Below, piece after piece: positions 7,635 through 16,215 of a stretch of DNA of 64,000 bases. Source of the stretch: CAWJMF01 sp963843945 (GTDB lineage: Bacteria; Vulcanimicrobiota; Vulcanimicrobiia; Vulcanimicrobiales; Vulcanimicrobiaceae); assembly GCA_963843945.1 (NCBI GenBank), contig CAWJMF010000002.1:1054001-1118000 (forward strand), in the 5' to 3' direction. Every line of letters begins with the position of its first letter. Position 1 is the stretch's first letter. The notes under the pieces were generated by a model. The model had not been told where the DNA came from. It searched no databases and worked only from the letters and a program-made list of their open reading frames with translations. The position numbers were made by a program, and so were the translations under genes.

Positions 7635-9242
7635 CTATACGGCGATGGCCTCGGTCTCTCCGGCGTAGTCGGCGCGCGCTCGCGGCAAGCGTATGGTGAA
7701 ACGGCAGCCCTGGCCCGGCGCGGTATCGAGCGCGATCGTCCCGCCCGCACGCTCGACGGCGCGCTTGACGATTGCGAGGCCGAGTCCGTGACCCTCCGTA
7801 TCGCCGCGATTTTGGCCGCGATAGAAGCGATCGAAGACGTGGGGGCGATCCTCGACCGGAAGTCCCGGCCCAGCGTCGGCGACCACGATCAGCGCGTCGT
7901 CGCCTTGCGGACGCACGTCGAGCCACACCGGCGAGTCCTCGCCGTACTTGAGGGCGTTCTCGACGAGATTCGAAATCGCTTCGCGCAGTTCGTGCGAGCT
8001 GCCGTAGACGACCACCGGTTGCGCTTGCATTTCGATGCGCGCGTTCGGGCGCAGCGCCTTGGCGGCAACCACGGTTTGCTCGGCCAGCTCGCTCAAGTCG
8101 ACGGCGCCCAAGTCCGGCGAGAGTTGCGGGTTCTCGAGCCGCGCCAGCGCGATGAGCTTATCGATCAACGATTTCATGCGCCGGCTCTCGGCCAGCATCG
8201 TGTCGTAGATCTTGCTCGAGATCGCCGCCTCGTTCGCGTTGCGCTTGCGCAGGACGTCGATGAAGCCCATGATGACCGTCAGCGGCGTGCGCAGTTCGTG
8301 ACTGGCATCGGCGACGAACTGGCGCATGTGCACTTCCACGCGACGGCGCTCTTCGAAGGCTGCGTTGACTTGTGCGACCGCACCGTTGTAGGCCAGGACC
8401 AGCTCGCCGATCTCGTTACGATCCGAAGCCACGACCGGCCGCGGCGTGAAGTCGCCGTCGGCGAAACGGTTCAGCGCCGCCGTCGTTTCGACGAGCGGGC
8501 GCAGCGCCTGCCCCGCGATCGTGCGTCCGAAGAACCACGCCGCGACGATCACGAACGCGCCGATCGGCAGCATCGCGATCCAGGCCGTGTTGAGCGTCGC
8601 GATGAGCCCGCGCGGATCGGCAATCACCCGCACCACGCCGCCGGGAACGAGCACGGTCTGCGGTTCGATGTGCAGCAGCGAGCTCAATCCGAGCGGGAAG
8701 GGCTGAATCTTTTCGAACATCGGGCTGTGCAACGGCGCCCCCGCGAACGAGCCGGGCACACCGTACGAACCCGGCGCGGCGAACGATCCCGTTGCCGGTG
8801 GAACACCGTTAGGCGGGGGCACCGCCGGATCGGCGAGCGTCGGACGGAACTTGAGCGGCGGCGGCCACTGTCCGGTTTCGTGTCGCGGCGGCGGAGGCCA
8901 AGGCTCCCGCGTCGCAGCGAACAGTTGCGGGCCCCCGTCGTAGATGCCGCCGCCGAGGAAGTGCCGCATCCGTCCGTCGACGGCGAGGATCGCGACGCCG
9001 ACGCCCGGGCGAACGAGGTGCCGCACGATTTCGGGAGTCGCCGCGCTCAGCGAGCCGTAGTGCAGTTCGGCCAAGCGTACTTCGTCGGGAGCCGCGCGCG
9101 CGACGGTCTCGACCGATTCGCGCGCGCCGAAACCGAACACCGAGAGGGCGAACGCCGTCACGGCTAACGTCGCGACGACGACCAGCACGATCGCAGCGAA
9201 CACGTAGGATGCGACCAGACGCGTGCGCAGCGTTCGAAACAT
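7635..9242 (-). CDS. Two-component sensor histidine kinase
   Basis: A 535-aa membrane kinase. It has one N-terminal span (about 10-35), a Pro/Gly-rich extracytoplasmic sensor region of about 170 residues, a second span near 220-245, a HAMP linker, then the HisKA box D-A-S-H-E-L-R-T-P with the phospho-acceptor His (about residue 315). The HATPase domain carries NLVENALKYG, DAGPGLP and GHGLGLAIV. The response regulator gene ends 9 nt upstream and mutL starts 7 nt downstream, so sensing and mismatch repair probably share a transcript. The Pro-rich sensor resembles no known ligand-binding domain that I recognise. Confidence 0.93.
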   Translation of the reverse strand: MFRTLRTRLVASYVFAAIVLVVVATLAVTAFALSVFGFGARESVETVARAAPDEVRLAELHYGSLSAATPEIVRHLVRPGVGVAILAVDGRMRHFLGGGIYDGGPQLFAATREPWPPPPRHETGQWPPPLKFRPTLADPAVPPPNGVPPATGSFAAPGSYGVPGSFAGAPLHSPMFEKIQPFPLGLSSLLHIEPQTVLVPGGVVRVIADPRGLIATLNTAWIAMLPIGAFVIVAAWFFGRTIAGQALRPLVETTAALNRFADGDFTPRPVVASDRNEIGELVLAYNGAVAQVNAAFEERRRVEVHMRQFVADASHELRTPLTVIMGFIDVLRKRNANEAAISSKIYDTMLAESRRMKSLIDKLIALARLENPQLSPDLGAVDLSELAEQTVVAAKALRPNARIEMQAQPVVVYGSSHELREAISNLVENALKYGEDSPVWLDVRPQGDDALIVVADAGPGLPVEDRPHVFDRFYRGQNRGDTEGHGLGLAIVKRAVERAGGTIALDTAPGQGCRFTIRLPRARADYAGETEAIAV

Positions 9243-9251
9243 CGAGAGCGC

Positions 9252-9935
9252 CTAGGCCTCGCGCAAAGAGTAGCCCGCGCCGCGATGCGTGTGAATCAAC
9301 CGCTTCGGGAATCCTTGATCGATCTTCGCGCGTAGATACGAAATGTACGTTTCGACCGCACCGGGACCCACGTAGCGCGCCGTGCCCCAAACTTGGTCGA
9401 GCAGCTGATCGCGGCTGAAGACGCGCTGCGGACTGCGCAGGAGCGCTACCAGCAGGTCGTATTCGCGCGCCGAGAGATTGATGTTGCGCGTGCCGCGGCG
9501 CGCCGCACGGGTCTCGAGGTTCACCTCCAGATCGGCGTAACGCAAGACTTGCGGCTGCGCGAGCTTGGGACGCCGCAAGGCCGTCTCCAGCCGCGCGGCG
9601 AGCTCCGCCATTTCGAAGGGCTTGGCCACGTAGTCGTCGGCGCCGCGCGAGAGACCGCTCACCTTGTCGGCGACGTCGCCCTTCGCACTGAGCATGATGA
9701 TCGGCGCTTCGGTCAGTTTGCGAAACATCGGCAACAGCGAAATGCCGTCGATCTTCGGAAGCATGACGTCGAGGACGATGGCGTCGGGACGCCACTCCCG
9801 GGCAACTTGCAAGCCGACCTGGCCGTCGGGCGCCGAGCGGACTTCGTAGCCCTCGTCACCGAGACCGATCTCCAGCAGTTCGCGAATGTTGCGCTCGTCG
9901 TCGACGACCAGAACGCGGGCGGCAGCTTGGCTCAT
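9252..9935 (-). CDS. OmpR/PhoB-family response regulator
   Basis: A 227-aa regulator. The receiver domain has the acidic pair at D12-D13, the phospho-acceptor D56 in VLDVMLP and the conserved K near 105 in VAKPFEM. The C-terminal winged-helix DNA-binding domain carries LSAREYDLL, RDQLLDQVWG and a V-E-T-Y-I-S-Y-L-R recognition helix. It heads the HK-mutL-miaA-hfq-dapF operon. Three CTCA half-sites at 11-bp spacing in the divergent promoter region fit this family's tandem binding mode, so autoregulation is likely (inference). Confidence 0.94.
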   Translation of the reverse strand: MSQAAARVLVVDDERNIRELLEIGLGDEGYEVRSAPDGQVGLQVAREWRPDAIVLDVMLPKIDGISLLPMFRKLTEAPIIMLSAKGDVADKVSGLSRGADDYVAKPFEMAELAARLETALRRPKLAQPQVLRYADLEVNLETRAARRGTRNINLSAREYDLLVALLRSPQRVFSRDQLLDQVWGTARYVGPGAVETYISYLRAKIDQGFPKRLIHTHRGAGYSLREA

Positions 9936-9961
9936 CGTCCTTCGATGCTACGGATGCATTC

Positions 9962-10026
9962 TGAGAGAACCCTGTGAGGCGCGCTCGAAAACGCGAAACT
10001 CTCATCTCTTTCTCAGTAACGTCTCA
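9962..10026. promoter_or_regulatory. Tandem half-sites for an OmpR-type regulator
   Basis: CTCA occurs at 10001, 10012 and 10023, exactly 11 bp apart, between the divergent response regulator and STAS genes. Two further copies in the opposite orientation (TGAG at 9962 and 9974) lie 12 bp apart nearer the regulator gene. Direct repeats at 11-bp spacing are the usual binding pattern of PhoB/OmpR dimers. Binding by the adjacent regulator is inferred. Confidence 0.55.
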
Positions 10027-10038
10027 GGCGGAGCGAGC

Positions 10039-10044
10039 GATACT
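10039..10044 (+). promoter_or_regulatory. Candidate -10 element for the STAS gene (leaderless mRNA)
   Basis: GATACT lies only 5 nt before the ATG at 10050, which would place the transcription start on or next to the start codon. No ribosome site lies at a normal distance. The expected -35 position (about 10016-10021) falls inside the CTCA repeats, as in activator-dependent promoters. Confidence 0.35.
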
Positions 10045-10049
10045 TTGAC

Positions 10050-10412
10050 ATGTTGCAGGCAACGCCCGTTCGACCGGCCGCGCTCCGCGCCGCCACAGCC
10101 ATCGAGCTCATCGGAGACCTGGATTCGACGCTCGCTAAGATGTTCGGGGACACGCTCCGCGGCATCATCGCCCGCGGCGATTCGGACGTCATCGTCAACC
10201 TCAGCCACGTCGCAATGTTTCATGAAGACGGGCTGGCGGCGGTGATTCGTTCCGTCGTCGAGTACCGCTTGCGGGGCTGCACCATCGCAGTGCGCGCCGG
10301 CACGCGCCGCGTCCGGAGCCTCCTCAAATCGGCGCACGTCCCCTACGAGAGCGACGCCGAGGGCACGCTCGGTCGCCAAAGGCACGTCATGATCGCGCGG
10401 CACGCCCCGTAG
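10050..10412 (+). CDS. STAS-domain protein with acidic residues at the phospho-site
   Basis: A 120-aa single STAS domain like anti-sigma-factor antagonists. The alternating strand/helix pattern is clear (IELIGDLDSTL, VIVNLSHVAMF). The loop that normally reads D-S-[ST]-G and is phosphorylated reads H58-E59-D60-G61 here, so both hydroxyl positions are acidic. It could therefore behave as a permanently phosphorylated, inactive antagonist, or serve in another partner-switch role. The C-terminus is Arg-rich. It is divergent from the response regulator and probably under its control. No anti-sigma kinase is seen nearby. Confidence 0.75.
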   Translation: MLQATPVRPAALRAATAIELIGDLDSTLAKMFGDTLRGIIARGDSDVIVNLSHVAMFHEDGLAAVIRSVVEYRLRGCTIAVRAGTRRVRSLLKSAHVPYESDAEGTLGRQRHVMIARHAP

Positions 10413-10554
10413 CGCATGCGACGACTTTCCTTTGCCATCCCCGCGCCGCTTACGTAAAGCTTAGCGGGCGGAACGGTTCGTTCCGCTCGAATTGAGAAAG
10501 CTTGATGACGGAGGCGCCCGCCGCGCGCCGAAGCGAGCCGGATCGGAGGTTCGC

Positions 10555-11469
10555 ATGTCCGGTTCGCGCCCGTATCGCTATCTCGTCGTCGACGTCTTCA
10601 CCGAAGTTCCGTTTGCCGGCAATCCGTTGGCGGTTTTTCCCGACGCCGTCGGGCTTACCGATCGTGAGATGCAAACGATCGCGCGCGAGTTGAACCTCTC
10701 GGAGACGTCGTTCGTGTTTGCGCCGGTCGACGCGCGGAGTGCGGCACGCTTGCGCATCTTTACGCCGAGCCGCGAAGTCGACTTCGCCGGACACCCGACG
10801 ATCGGCAGCGCGTTTGCGCTCGTCTCGCTCGCGCGCGTGCTGCCGTCGGAGACGGAGTTCGTCCTCGAGGAAAACGTCGGGCCCGTGCCGATCCGGCTCG
10901 AGCGACGCGCCGATCCGTTCTTCGCGTGGTTGCGGACGCCGCCCATCTCGTTCGGCGCCACCTTCGATCGCGAAGCGGCCGCCGCGATGCTCGGTTTGAG
11001 CGCCGCCGACCTGCTGGGCGAGCTGCCGGTTCGGGAGGCCGGCGCCGGGAATCCCTTTATGTACGTTCCGCTACGCGACGCGGCAGCCGTCGACCGGGCG
11101 CAAATCGACGTGGCGGCGCTCGCGCGGCTCGGACGCAACAGCGCGGCCGTCGGCGTGTTCCTCTTCGCGCCTGCGGCGGGCGGCGTCTACGCCCGCATGT
11201 TCGCGCCGCGCTCGGGCGTCGCCGAAGACCCGGCGACCGGCAGTGCGACCGGACCGCTCGGCGCGTATCTGGTCGAGCACGGACTGCTGGAACGCCGCGA
11301 CGGCCTGCGCTTCATCAACGAGCAAGGCGTGAAGATGCAGCGCCGCAGCCTCATTCACGGGCGCCTCAACGTTCGCAACGGCGTACTCGAAAGCGTCGAC
11401 GTGGGCGGCAGCGCGGTACGGGTCATCGAGGGGACGATCGAACTGCTCGGACTCAACCCCGCTCTTTGA
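10555..11469 (+). CDS. PhzF-family isomerase-like protein
   Basis: A 304-aa member of the PhzF (phenazine biosynthesis-like) fold, a diaminopimelate-epimerase-related isomerase family. The conserved N-terminal D-V-F-T-E-V-P-F-A-G-N-P block, the active-site Glu in N-L-S-E-T-S-F-V (E50), D-F-A-G-H-P-T-I-G, and EDPATGSATG near the C-terminus are all present. The ATG at 10555 is preceded by GGAGG at 5 nt; the earlier in-frame start has no such site. The substrate is unknown. No phenazine genes are nearby. It overlaps the convergent POTRA gene by 17 bp. Confidence 0.9.
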   Translation: MSGSRPYRYLVVDVFTEVPFAGNPLAVFPDAVGLTDREMQTIARELNLSETSFVFAPVDARSAARLRIFTPSREVDFAGHPTIGSAFALVSLARVLPSETEFVLEENVGPVPIRLERRADPFFAWLRTPPISFGATFDREAAAAMLGLSAADLLGELPVREAGAGNPFMYVPLRDAAAVDRAQIDVAALARLGRNSAAVGVFLFAPAAGGVYARMFAPRSGVAEDPATGSATGPLGAYLVEHGLLERRDGLRFINEQGVKMQRRSLIHGRLNVRNGVLESVDVGGSAVRVIEGTIELLGLNPAL

Positions 11470-12274
11470 CGCGCCAGACCAGCGTGATGCGCGAGGGAGC
11501 GTTCGGATCGGGTCCCGGGCGCGTGGCGACGCTGACTGCGCTGAAACGGTGCGTGCGTTCGAGACGACGCTGCGCTTGGTCGAGCGCGGCTTGGGTGACG
11601 AGCTGCCCCAAGCGCAAGCCGAGTTTCTGGCGGATCGTCTTGTCGGCGACGCGCGCGTTGCCGGAAATCGCGATCAAGCCGATGCGCGCCGGCGCGATGC
11701 TGTAGCGAACGTCGGCCATCCCCGTCGCCGGATCGACGCTGCGCACGTCGACGCCGCCGGAAAACGAACCGATCGTCAGGTCGTGACGGTCGAAGAGGTC
11801 GCTGACCCCTTGGAGGTCGGCCTCGCGCAGACTGTCCGAGTAAATTTCGTCGCTGCGCGTCGCCAGCGCCTCGAGCAACAGCGCGCGCGGCACGACCGGG
11901 TCGAAGTCGACGAAGACGCGGCGCACGGTGAGGCCCTCGCGGATGTGCAGTGCCAGCGCACCGGTCGCGGGATCGAACTGCGCCGACAAAACGTGCGTCG
12001 GCAATTGTCCGCCGAAACCGTGCGAGTCGTAGTAGCCGTCGATCTTGCGAATGTCCGCATCGAGCCGCGCGCGATCGAACGGGACGTCGACATGCGTTTG
12101 CATCAAACTCAAGAGGGTCGCCGAGGAAACGCTGGCGTTCCCGTCCAGCTCGATTGCTTCGACCAAGTGGCGCGCGGTGCCGGCGGCAGCCGGCACGGCG
12201 AGCGCCATCTGCACGCCCAGCACCAGCGCCGTCAATGCAAAAACCAGGCCGGCAGGCCGTTTCGCAGAGCTCAT
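11453..12274 (-). CDS. Secreted stand-alone POTRA-domain protein
   Basis: A 273-aa protein with a signal peptide (hydrophobic residues about 9-28) followed by two or three POTRA-like modules: an I-E-L-D-G-N-A-S start, a middle strand-helix region, and a last module with LIAISGNARVADKTIRQKLGLRLGQLV. It resembles the periplasmic part of BamA/FhaC proteins, but no C-terminal beta-barrel follows. It could serve as a periplasmic chaperone or scaffold for outer-membrane assembly (inference). The ATG overlaps the mutS stop (ATGA). The long in-frame extension across mutS is a shadow and is excluded. Confidence 0.78.
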   Translation of the reverse strand: MSSAKRPAGLVFALTALVLGVQMALAVPAAAGTARHLVEAIELDGNASVSSATLLSLMQTHVDVPFDRARLDADIRKIDGYYDSHGFGGQLPTHVLSAQFDPATGALALHIREGLTVRRVFVDFDPVVPRALLLEALATRSDEIYSDSLREADLQGVSDLFDRHDLTIGSFSGGVDVRSVDPATGMADVRYSIAPARIGLIAISGNARVADKTIRQKLGLRLGQLVTQAALDQAQRRLERTHRFSAVSVATRPGPDPNAPSRITLVWRVKERG

Positions 12275-14775
12275 CGTGGCGATTCTCTCAAACCTTGCTC
12301 GGACGAGGCTGGGAAAAACGCCAATTGCGTCTCTTCGCGGCGATCGGGTGCGGCCAGCCGCGCGCGCAGCGGCGCCTGCGTTTCGAGCGTCGGGCGCTCG
12401 CCGATGACGCCCGCGATCTCCCGCGCGCGCGCGATGACGCCCGCGGGAAGGCCGGCCATCCGGGCGACTTCTATCCCGAATGAGCGCGACGTGCTGCCCG
12501 GAAGCACGCGGTGGGAAAAGACCGGCGCGCCGGACTTCGCGGTGTTCTCGACGGCGGTGACGTGGAAGTTCGTGACGAGCGGCCAGCGCTCGGCGAGCGC
12601 GACGAGATCGTGGAAGTGCGTCGCGAAGAGCACCATCGGCGCGCGCATCTCGAGACCGAGCAAGTACTCGCAGATCGCTTCGGCGATAGCGAGGCCGTCG
12701 ATCGTTCCCGTTCCGCGGCCGACCTCGTCGATCAGCAGCAAGCTGCGCCGGGTGCAGCGCCGCAAGATGTTCGACGCTTCGGCCATCTCGACGTAAAAGG
12801 TCGATTGGCCCGAGGCGAGGTCGTCGCCGGCGCCGATCCGCGTGAAGACGTTCTCCACGATACCCAGGTGCATCGAGCGCGCCGGGACGAACGAGCCGAG
12901 CTGCGCGAGGATCACGAGCAACGCCGCCTGACGCAGGAACGTCGACTTCCCGCCCATGTTCGGGCCGGTCAAGAGCACGAAGCGGCCCGCTGCTTCGGCC
13001 AGGTGCAGGTCGTTCGGGACGAACGCGTCGCCCGCCAGCGCTTCCATTACCGGATGCCGTCCGTCGACGATGTCGAGCGTGCTCGCTTCGACGAAGACGG
13101 GGCGCACGTAGCCGCGCTCGCCCGCGACCTGCGCCAGGCTGGCCGCGACGTCGAGTTCCGCCAGACCGTCGGCGGCGGCGAGCAGCCCCTCGACGTTCTC
13201 CGCGACGGTCTCGACGAGGCTTGCGTAGAGCGCTTCCTCGAGCCGCAGCTGCCGGCTCTGCGCGCTGGCGATCGCGATCTCGAGCTCCTTGAGCTCGGGA
13301 ATCACGTAGCGCTCGCCGTTCGTCAGCGTCTGCTTGCGCACGTAGTCCGGCGGCACGAGCGCGACGTTGGATTTGCTGACCTCGATCCCGTAGCCGAAGG
13401 TGCTGGCGAACTTTACCCGGAGCGTCTTGATGCCGGTGCGCTCGCGCTCGCGCTCTTCGAGCGCGCCGATCCGTTCGCGCGCTTCGCTGCGTTGGATCAA
13501 ACATTCGGCGACCTCCGGCGAGGCGCCGGGCAAAATCACGCCGCCGTCGGCCAGCGTCGCGGGCGGGTCGTCGACGAGCGTGCGCTCCAGCAGCGCGAGC
13601 AACTCGTCGTGCGTTCCGATCCGTTCGCGAAACGCATCCAGCGCCGCCGGCAGCGCCTCGCGCAGCGGCCCGAGCAGTTGCAGCGTGCGGCGCAGCGAGC
13701 CCAGGTCGCGCGGCGTCGCTCGCCGGAAACGCACTTTCTGCGCGATCCGTTCGAGATCGAAGGCGCCGCTCAAGAGTTCTTGCAAGTTAGCGCGCGCGGG
13801 GTAGTCGTTGACGAGCGCTTCGACGCGTCCGGCGCGGCGCGCGATCGCGTCCCGATCGACCAGCGGTGCGAGGATCCAGCGGCCGAGCAGACGCGAACCC
13901 ATCGCGGTGCGGCAGCGGTCCAAGGTCGCGAGGAGCGTCGCCTTCGGATTCGCGCCCTGCGTTTTGACGAGATCCAAGTGCTTGCGCGCGTTCGTGTCGA
14001 GGCCGAGGAAGGTGCGCGCGCGGTAGTACTCGGGGGCCCGCAACAAACCGCTCGGCGCGTCGAAGCCGACGCGCCGCACGAACGCGGCCAGCGCCTCGAG
14101 CGAGCGCTCCATCGCGAACGACTCGTCGAGCGAGAAACCGTCGACCTGCGCGCGCTCGCGCGCCTCGACCGCCGCCAGCGGCGGAGCGGTGACGCGCACC
14201 GCCGGCAACGCGACGCCCACGGCCTTGCGCACCTCCTCGGGTACGTCGGCGACGATTTCGGCCGGACCGAGCCGCGCGAGTTCGGCCAAGATCTCCTCGA
14301 TCGCGCCGTCGCCGCTGAACGCCGTCGCCAGGGCGCGACCCGTCGAGATGTCGGCGGACGCGAGCCCGATCGCTTCGCCCGCGACCGTCAGCGCGGTGAG
14401 GTAATTGTTGCTGGCCCGCTCGAGCAGCGTCTCCTCGATCAGCGTCCCCGGCGTCACGACGCGAACGACGTCGCGCCGCGTCAGCCTGTTGGGAACGGGG
14501 ACTTCGATCTGCTCGGCCAGCGCGACGATGCGCTGCTGCTGCACGAGTTTGGCGAGATAGCCGTCGAGCGCGTGGTGCGGCACGCCCGCCATCGCGACGC
14601 GCCGTCCGCTACCGGCCTCTTTCGACGTAAGCGCGATCTGCAGCGCTTGCGCGATCGTCGTCGCGTCGTCGCCGTAGGCTTCGTAAAAATCGCCGACGCG
14701 CGCCAGCAGGATCGCGTCGGGATGGCGCGCCTTCATCGCGAAATACTGTTCGAGCATCGGGGAGTATCCGCTCAT
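12271..14775 (-). CDS. mutS: DNA mismatch repair protein MutS
   Basis: MutS recognises mismatches and small loops. The 834-aa protein has the mismatch-binding F-x-E motif in G-D-F-Y-E-A-Y-G (F30, E32), the connector and lever domains, and the C-terminal ABC-type ATPase with G-P-N-M-G-G-K-S-T, the signature region around SGQSTFYVEM and LIDEVGRGTG. Length and architecture are normal. It follows miaB by 27 nt and is coupled to the POTRA gene by an ATGA overlap. It works with MutL from the neighbouring operon. Confidence 0.97.
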   Translation of the reverse strand: MSGYSPMLEQYFAMKARHPDAILLARVGDFYEAYGDDATTIAQALQIALTSKEAGSGRRVAMAGVPHHALDGYLAKLVQQQRIVALAEQIEVPVPNRLTRRDVVRVVTPGTLIEETLLERASNNYLTALTVAGEAIGLASADISTGRALATAFSGDGAIEEILAELARLGPAEIVADVPEEVRKAVGVALPAVRVTAPPLAAVEARERAQVDGFSLDESFAMERSLEALAAFVRRVGFDAPSGLLRAPEYYRARTFLGLDTNARKHLDLVKTQGANPKATLLATLDRCRTAMGSRLLGRWILAPLVDRDAIARRAGRVEALVNDYPARANLQELLSGAFDLERIAQKVRFRRATPRDLGSLRRTLQLLGPLREALPAALDAFRERIGTHDELLALLERTLVDDPPATLADGGVILPGASPEVAECLIQRSEARERIGALEERERERTGIKTLRVKFASTFGYGIEVSKSNVALVPPDYVRKQTLTNGERYVIPELKELEIAIASAQSRQLRLEEALYASLVETVAENVEGLLAAADGLAELDVAASLAQVAGERGYVRPVFVEASTLDIVDGRHPVMEALAGDAFVPNDLHLAEAAGRFVLLTGPNMGGKSTFLRQAALLVILAQLGSFVPARSMHLGIVENVFTRIGAGDDLASGQSTFYVEMAEASNILRRCTRRSLLLIDEVGRGTGTIDGLAIAEAICEYLLGLEMRAPMVLFATHFHDLVALAERWPLVTNFHVTAVENTAKSGAPVFSHRVLPGSTSRSFGIEVARMAGLPAGVIARAREIAGVIGERPTLETQAPLRARLAAPDRREETQLAFFPASSEQGLRESPR

Positions 14776-14802
14776 CGCGAAGGACGCTCGGCCGCCGTCA
14801 CG

Positions 14803-16215
14803 CTAGCGCGACAAACCGATCAGATCGACCAAGGGGCGGAAGGCGACGGGTTCGGCCGGCCCGTCGTAGCGTTCGGCCAGTCCGAGCAGCGTTCCGCGGC
14901 AACCCCAGACGTGCGCGCTCTCGACGCGCACCTCGAGCCAGGGGCGCGCCACGATCTCGTGCGCCGTCAAGTCGCCAAGCGGAGCGACGACGGTAACGTT
15001 GTCGGCCGTTTTGCCGGAAATCTTCGAGGGGTCCTTGCGCGACGGGCCGTGCGCGAGGGCGCGAACGACCGAGCCCAGCTTGCGGTCGTGGTAGGCGCGC
15101 ACGCCGCGGTCGACCGTCTGCATCAGGCGCGTGAGCCGTCCGCTCGCGACGGCGGGATCGACTTGCTCCCACAGCGCTGCGGGCGTGCCGCGACGCGGCG
15201 AGTAGATGAAGGAATAGGCCTGCGCGAAGCGCGCCCACTCGCACAGTTCGAGGGTGCGCGCGAAATCGTCCTCACTCTCGCCCGGGAAGCCGACGATGAG
15301 ATCGGTCGTCAGCGCCCAGCCGGGGCAGTACGCGCGAAAGAGTTCGATCTTCTCGCGATACTGCTCGACGCTGTACTTCCGGTTCATGCGGCGTAACAGC
15401 GGATTCGAACCGCTCTGCACGGGAAGGTGAAAGCGCGGATTGAGCTGCGGCAGCCTGCCCATCGTTCGCGCCAGTTTCTCGCCGAAGTCCTTGGGATGCG
15501 AGGTCACGAAGGTCAGGCGTTCGAGCCCCGGCTGCGCGGCGACGGTTTCGAGCAGCTCCGCGAAGTCGAGGCCGCTCGCCGCGTCGCGGTACGAATTGAC
15601 CGTCTGACCGACGAGCATGATTTCGCGCGCGCCGTTCGCGAGCGCGGCACGTACCTCGCGCAGAATCTCGGCGAGGGGCCGATGGTCGAAGCGCCCTCGC
15701 ACGTGCGGGACGATGCAGAACGTACAGTAGTAAGAACAACCGCGCTGCACCGTCACGAAGGCGCGCAAGTGCGAAAAGGCATCGGCGATGCAATCCGCCT
15801 CTCCGCCGAGCGGTTGACGCAAGGCGCGTTCCTCGACTTCGGGGCCGTCGTCGGAGAAGCCGGGACGCCAAGCGGCCAGCGCGTCGCCGAGGCGCGTCAA
15901 CTCGCTCGTTCCGAAGATCGCGTCGACGTGCGGCACCGCAGCCTGCATCCGGTCGCGATCCTGCTCGGCCAGGCAGCCGCAGACGACGAGCTTCAGCGAC
16001 GGATCGGCGAGCTTCAAGGCCTTGAAGTGTGCGATGCGCCCGTAGGCGCGCCGCTCCGCGTTGTCGCGCACGGTGCACGTGTTGAGCACGACGACGCTGG
16101 CTTCGCCGGCGTCGGCAACGATGGCGTACCCGGCCGCGGCGGCCCGATCGGCGATCGACTGCGAGTCCGCTTCGTTCATCTGGCAGCCGAACGTCTCGAT
16201 GTAGATATTGGCCAT
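14803..16215 (-). CDS. miaB: tRNA A37 methylthiotransferase MiaB
   Basis: MiaB is a radical SAM enzyme that adds the methylthio group to i6A37 made by MiaA. The 470-aa protein has the N-terminal UPF0004 domain with C11, C47 and C81 for the auxiliary cluster. The radical SAM motif is G-C-S-Y-Y-C-T-F-C (C160, C164, C167), and a C-terminal TRAM domain ends the protein. The start ATG directly abuts the stop of the PEGA gene (TAGATG), so the two are coupled. With miaA in this window, the ms2i6A pathway is complete. Confidence 0.96.
   Translation of the reverse strand: MANIYIETFGCQMNEADSQSIADRAAAAGYAIVADAGEASVVVLNTCTVRDNAERRAYGRIAHFKALKLADPSLKLVVCGCLAEQDRDRMQAAVPHVDAIFGTSELTRLGDALAAWRPGFSDDGPEVEERALRQPLGGEADCIADAFSHLRAFVTVQRGCSYYCTFCIVPHVRGRFDHRPLAEILREVRAALANGAREIMLVGQTVNSYRDAASGLDFAELLETVAAQPGLERLTFVTSHPKDFGEKLARTMGRLPQLNPRFHLPVQSGSNPLLRRMNRKYSVEQYREKIELFRAYCPGWALTTDLIVGFPGESEDDFARTLELCEWARFAQAYSFIYSPRRGTPAALWEQVDPAVASGRLTRLMQTVDRGVRAYHDRKLGSVVRALAHGPSRKDPSKISGKTADNVTVVAPLGDLTAHEIVARPWLEVRVESAHVWGCRGTLLGLAERYDGPAEPVAFRPLVDLIGLSR

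Noticed and set aside
7323..9167. 614-codon plus-strand frame opposite mutL and the histidine kinase
   Set aside because: Arg-rich antisense shadow of well-supported genes.
12511..15396. 961-codon open frame on the plus strand antisense to mutS and miaB
   Set aside because: The protein is extremely rich in Arg, Asp, Glu and Ala with no domain, as expected for a shadow of GC-rich coding DNA. mutS and miaB on the other strand have all their catalytic motifs.
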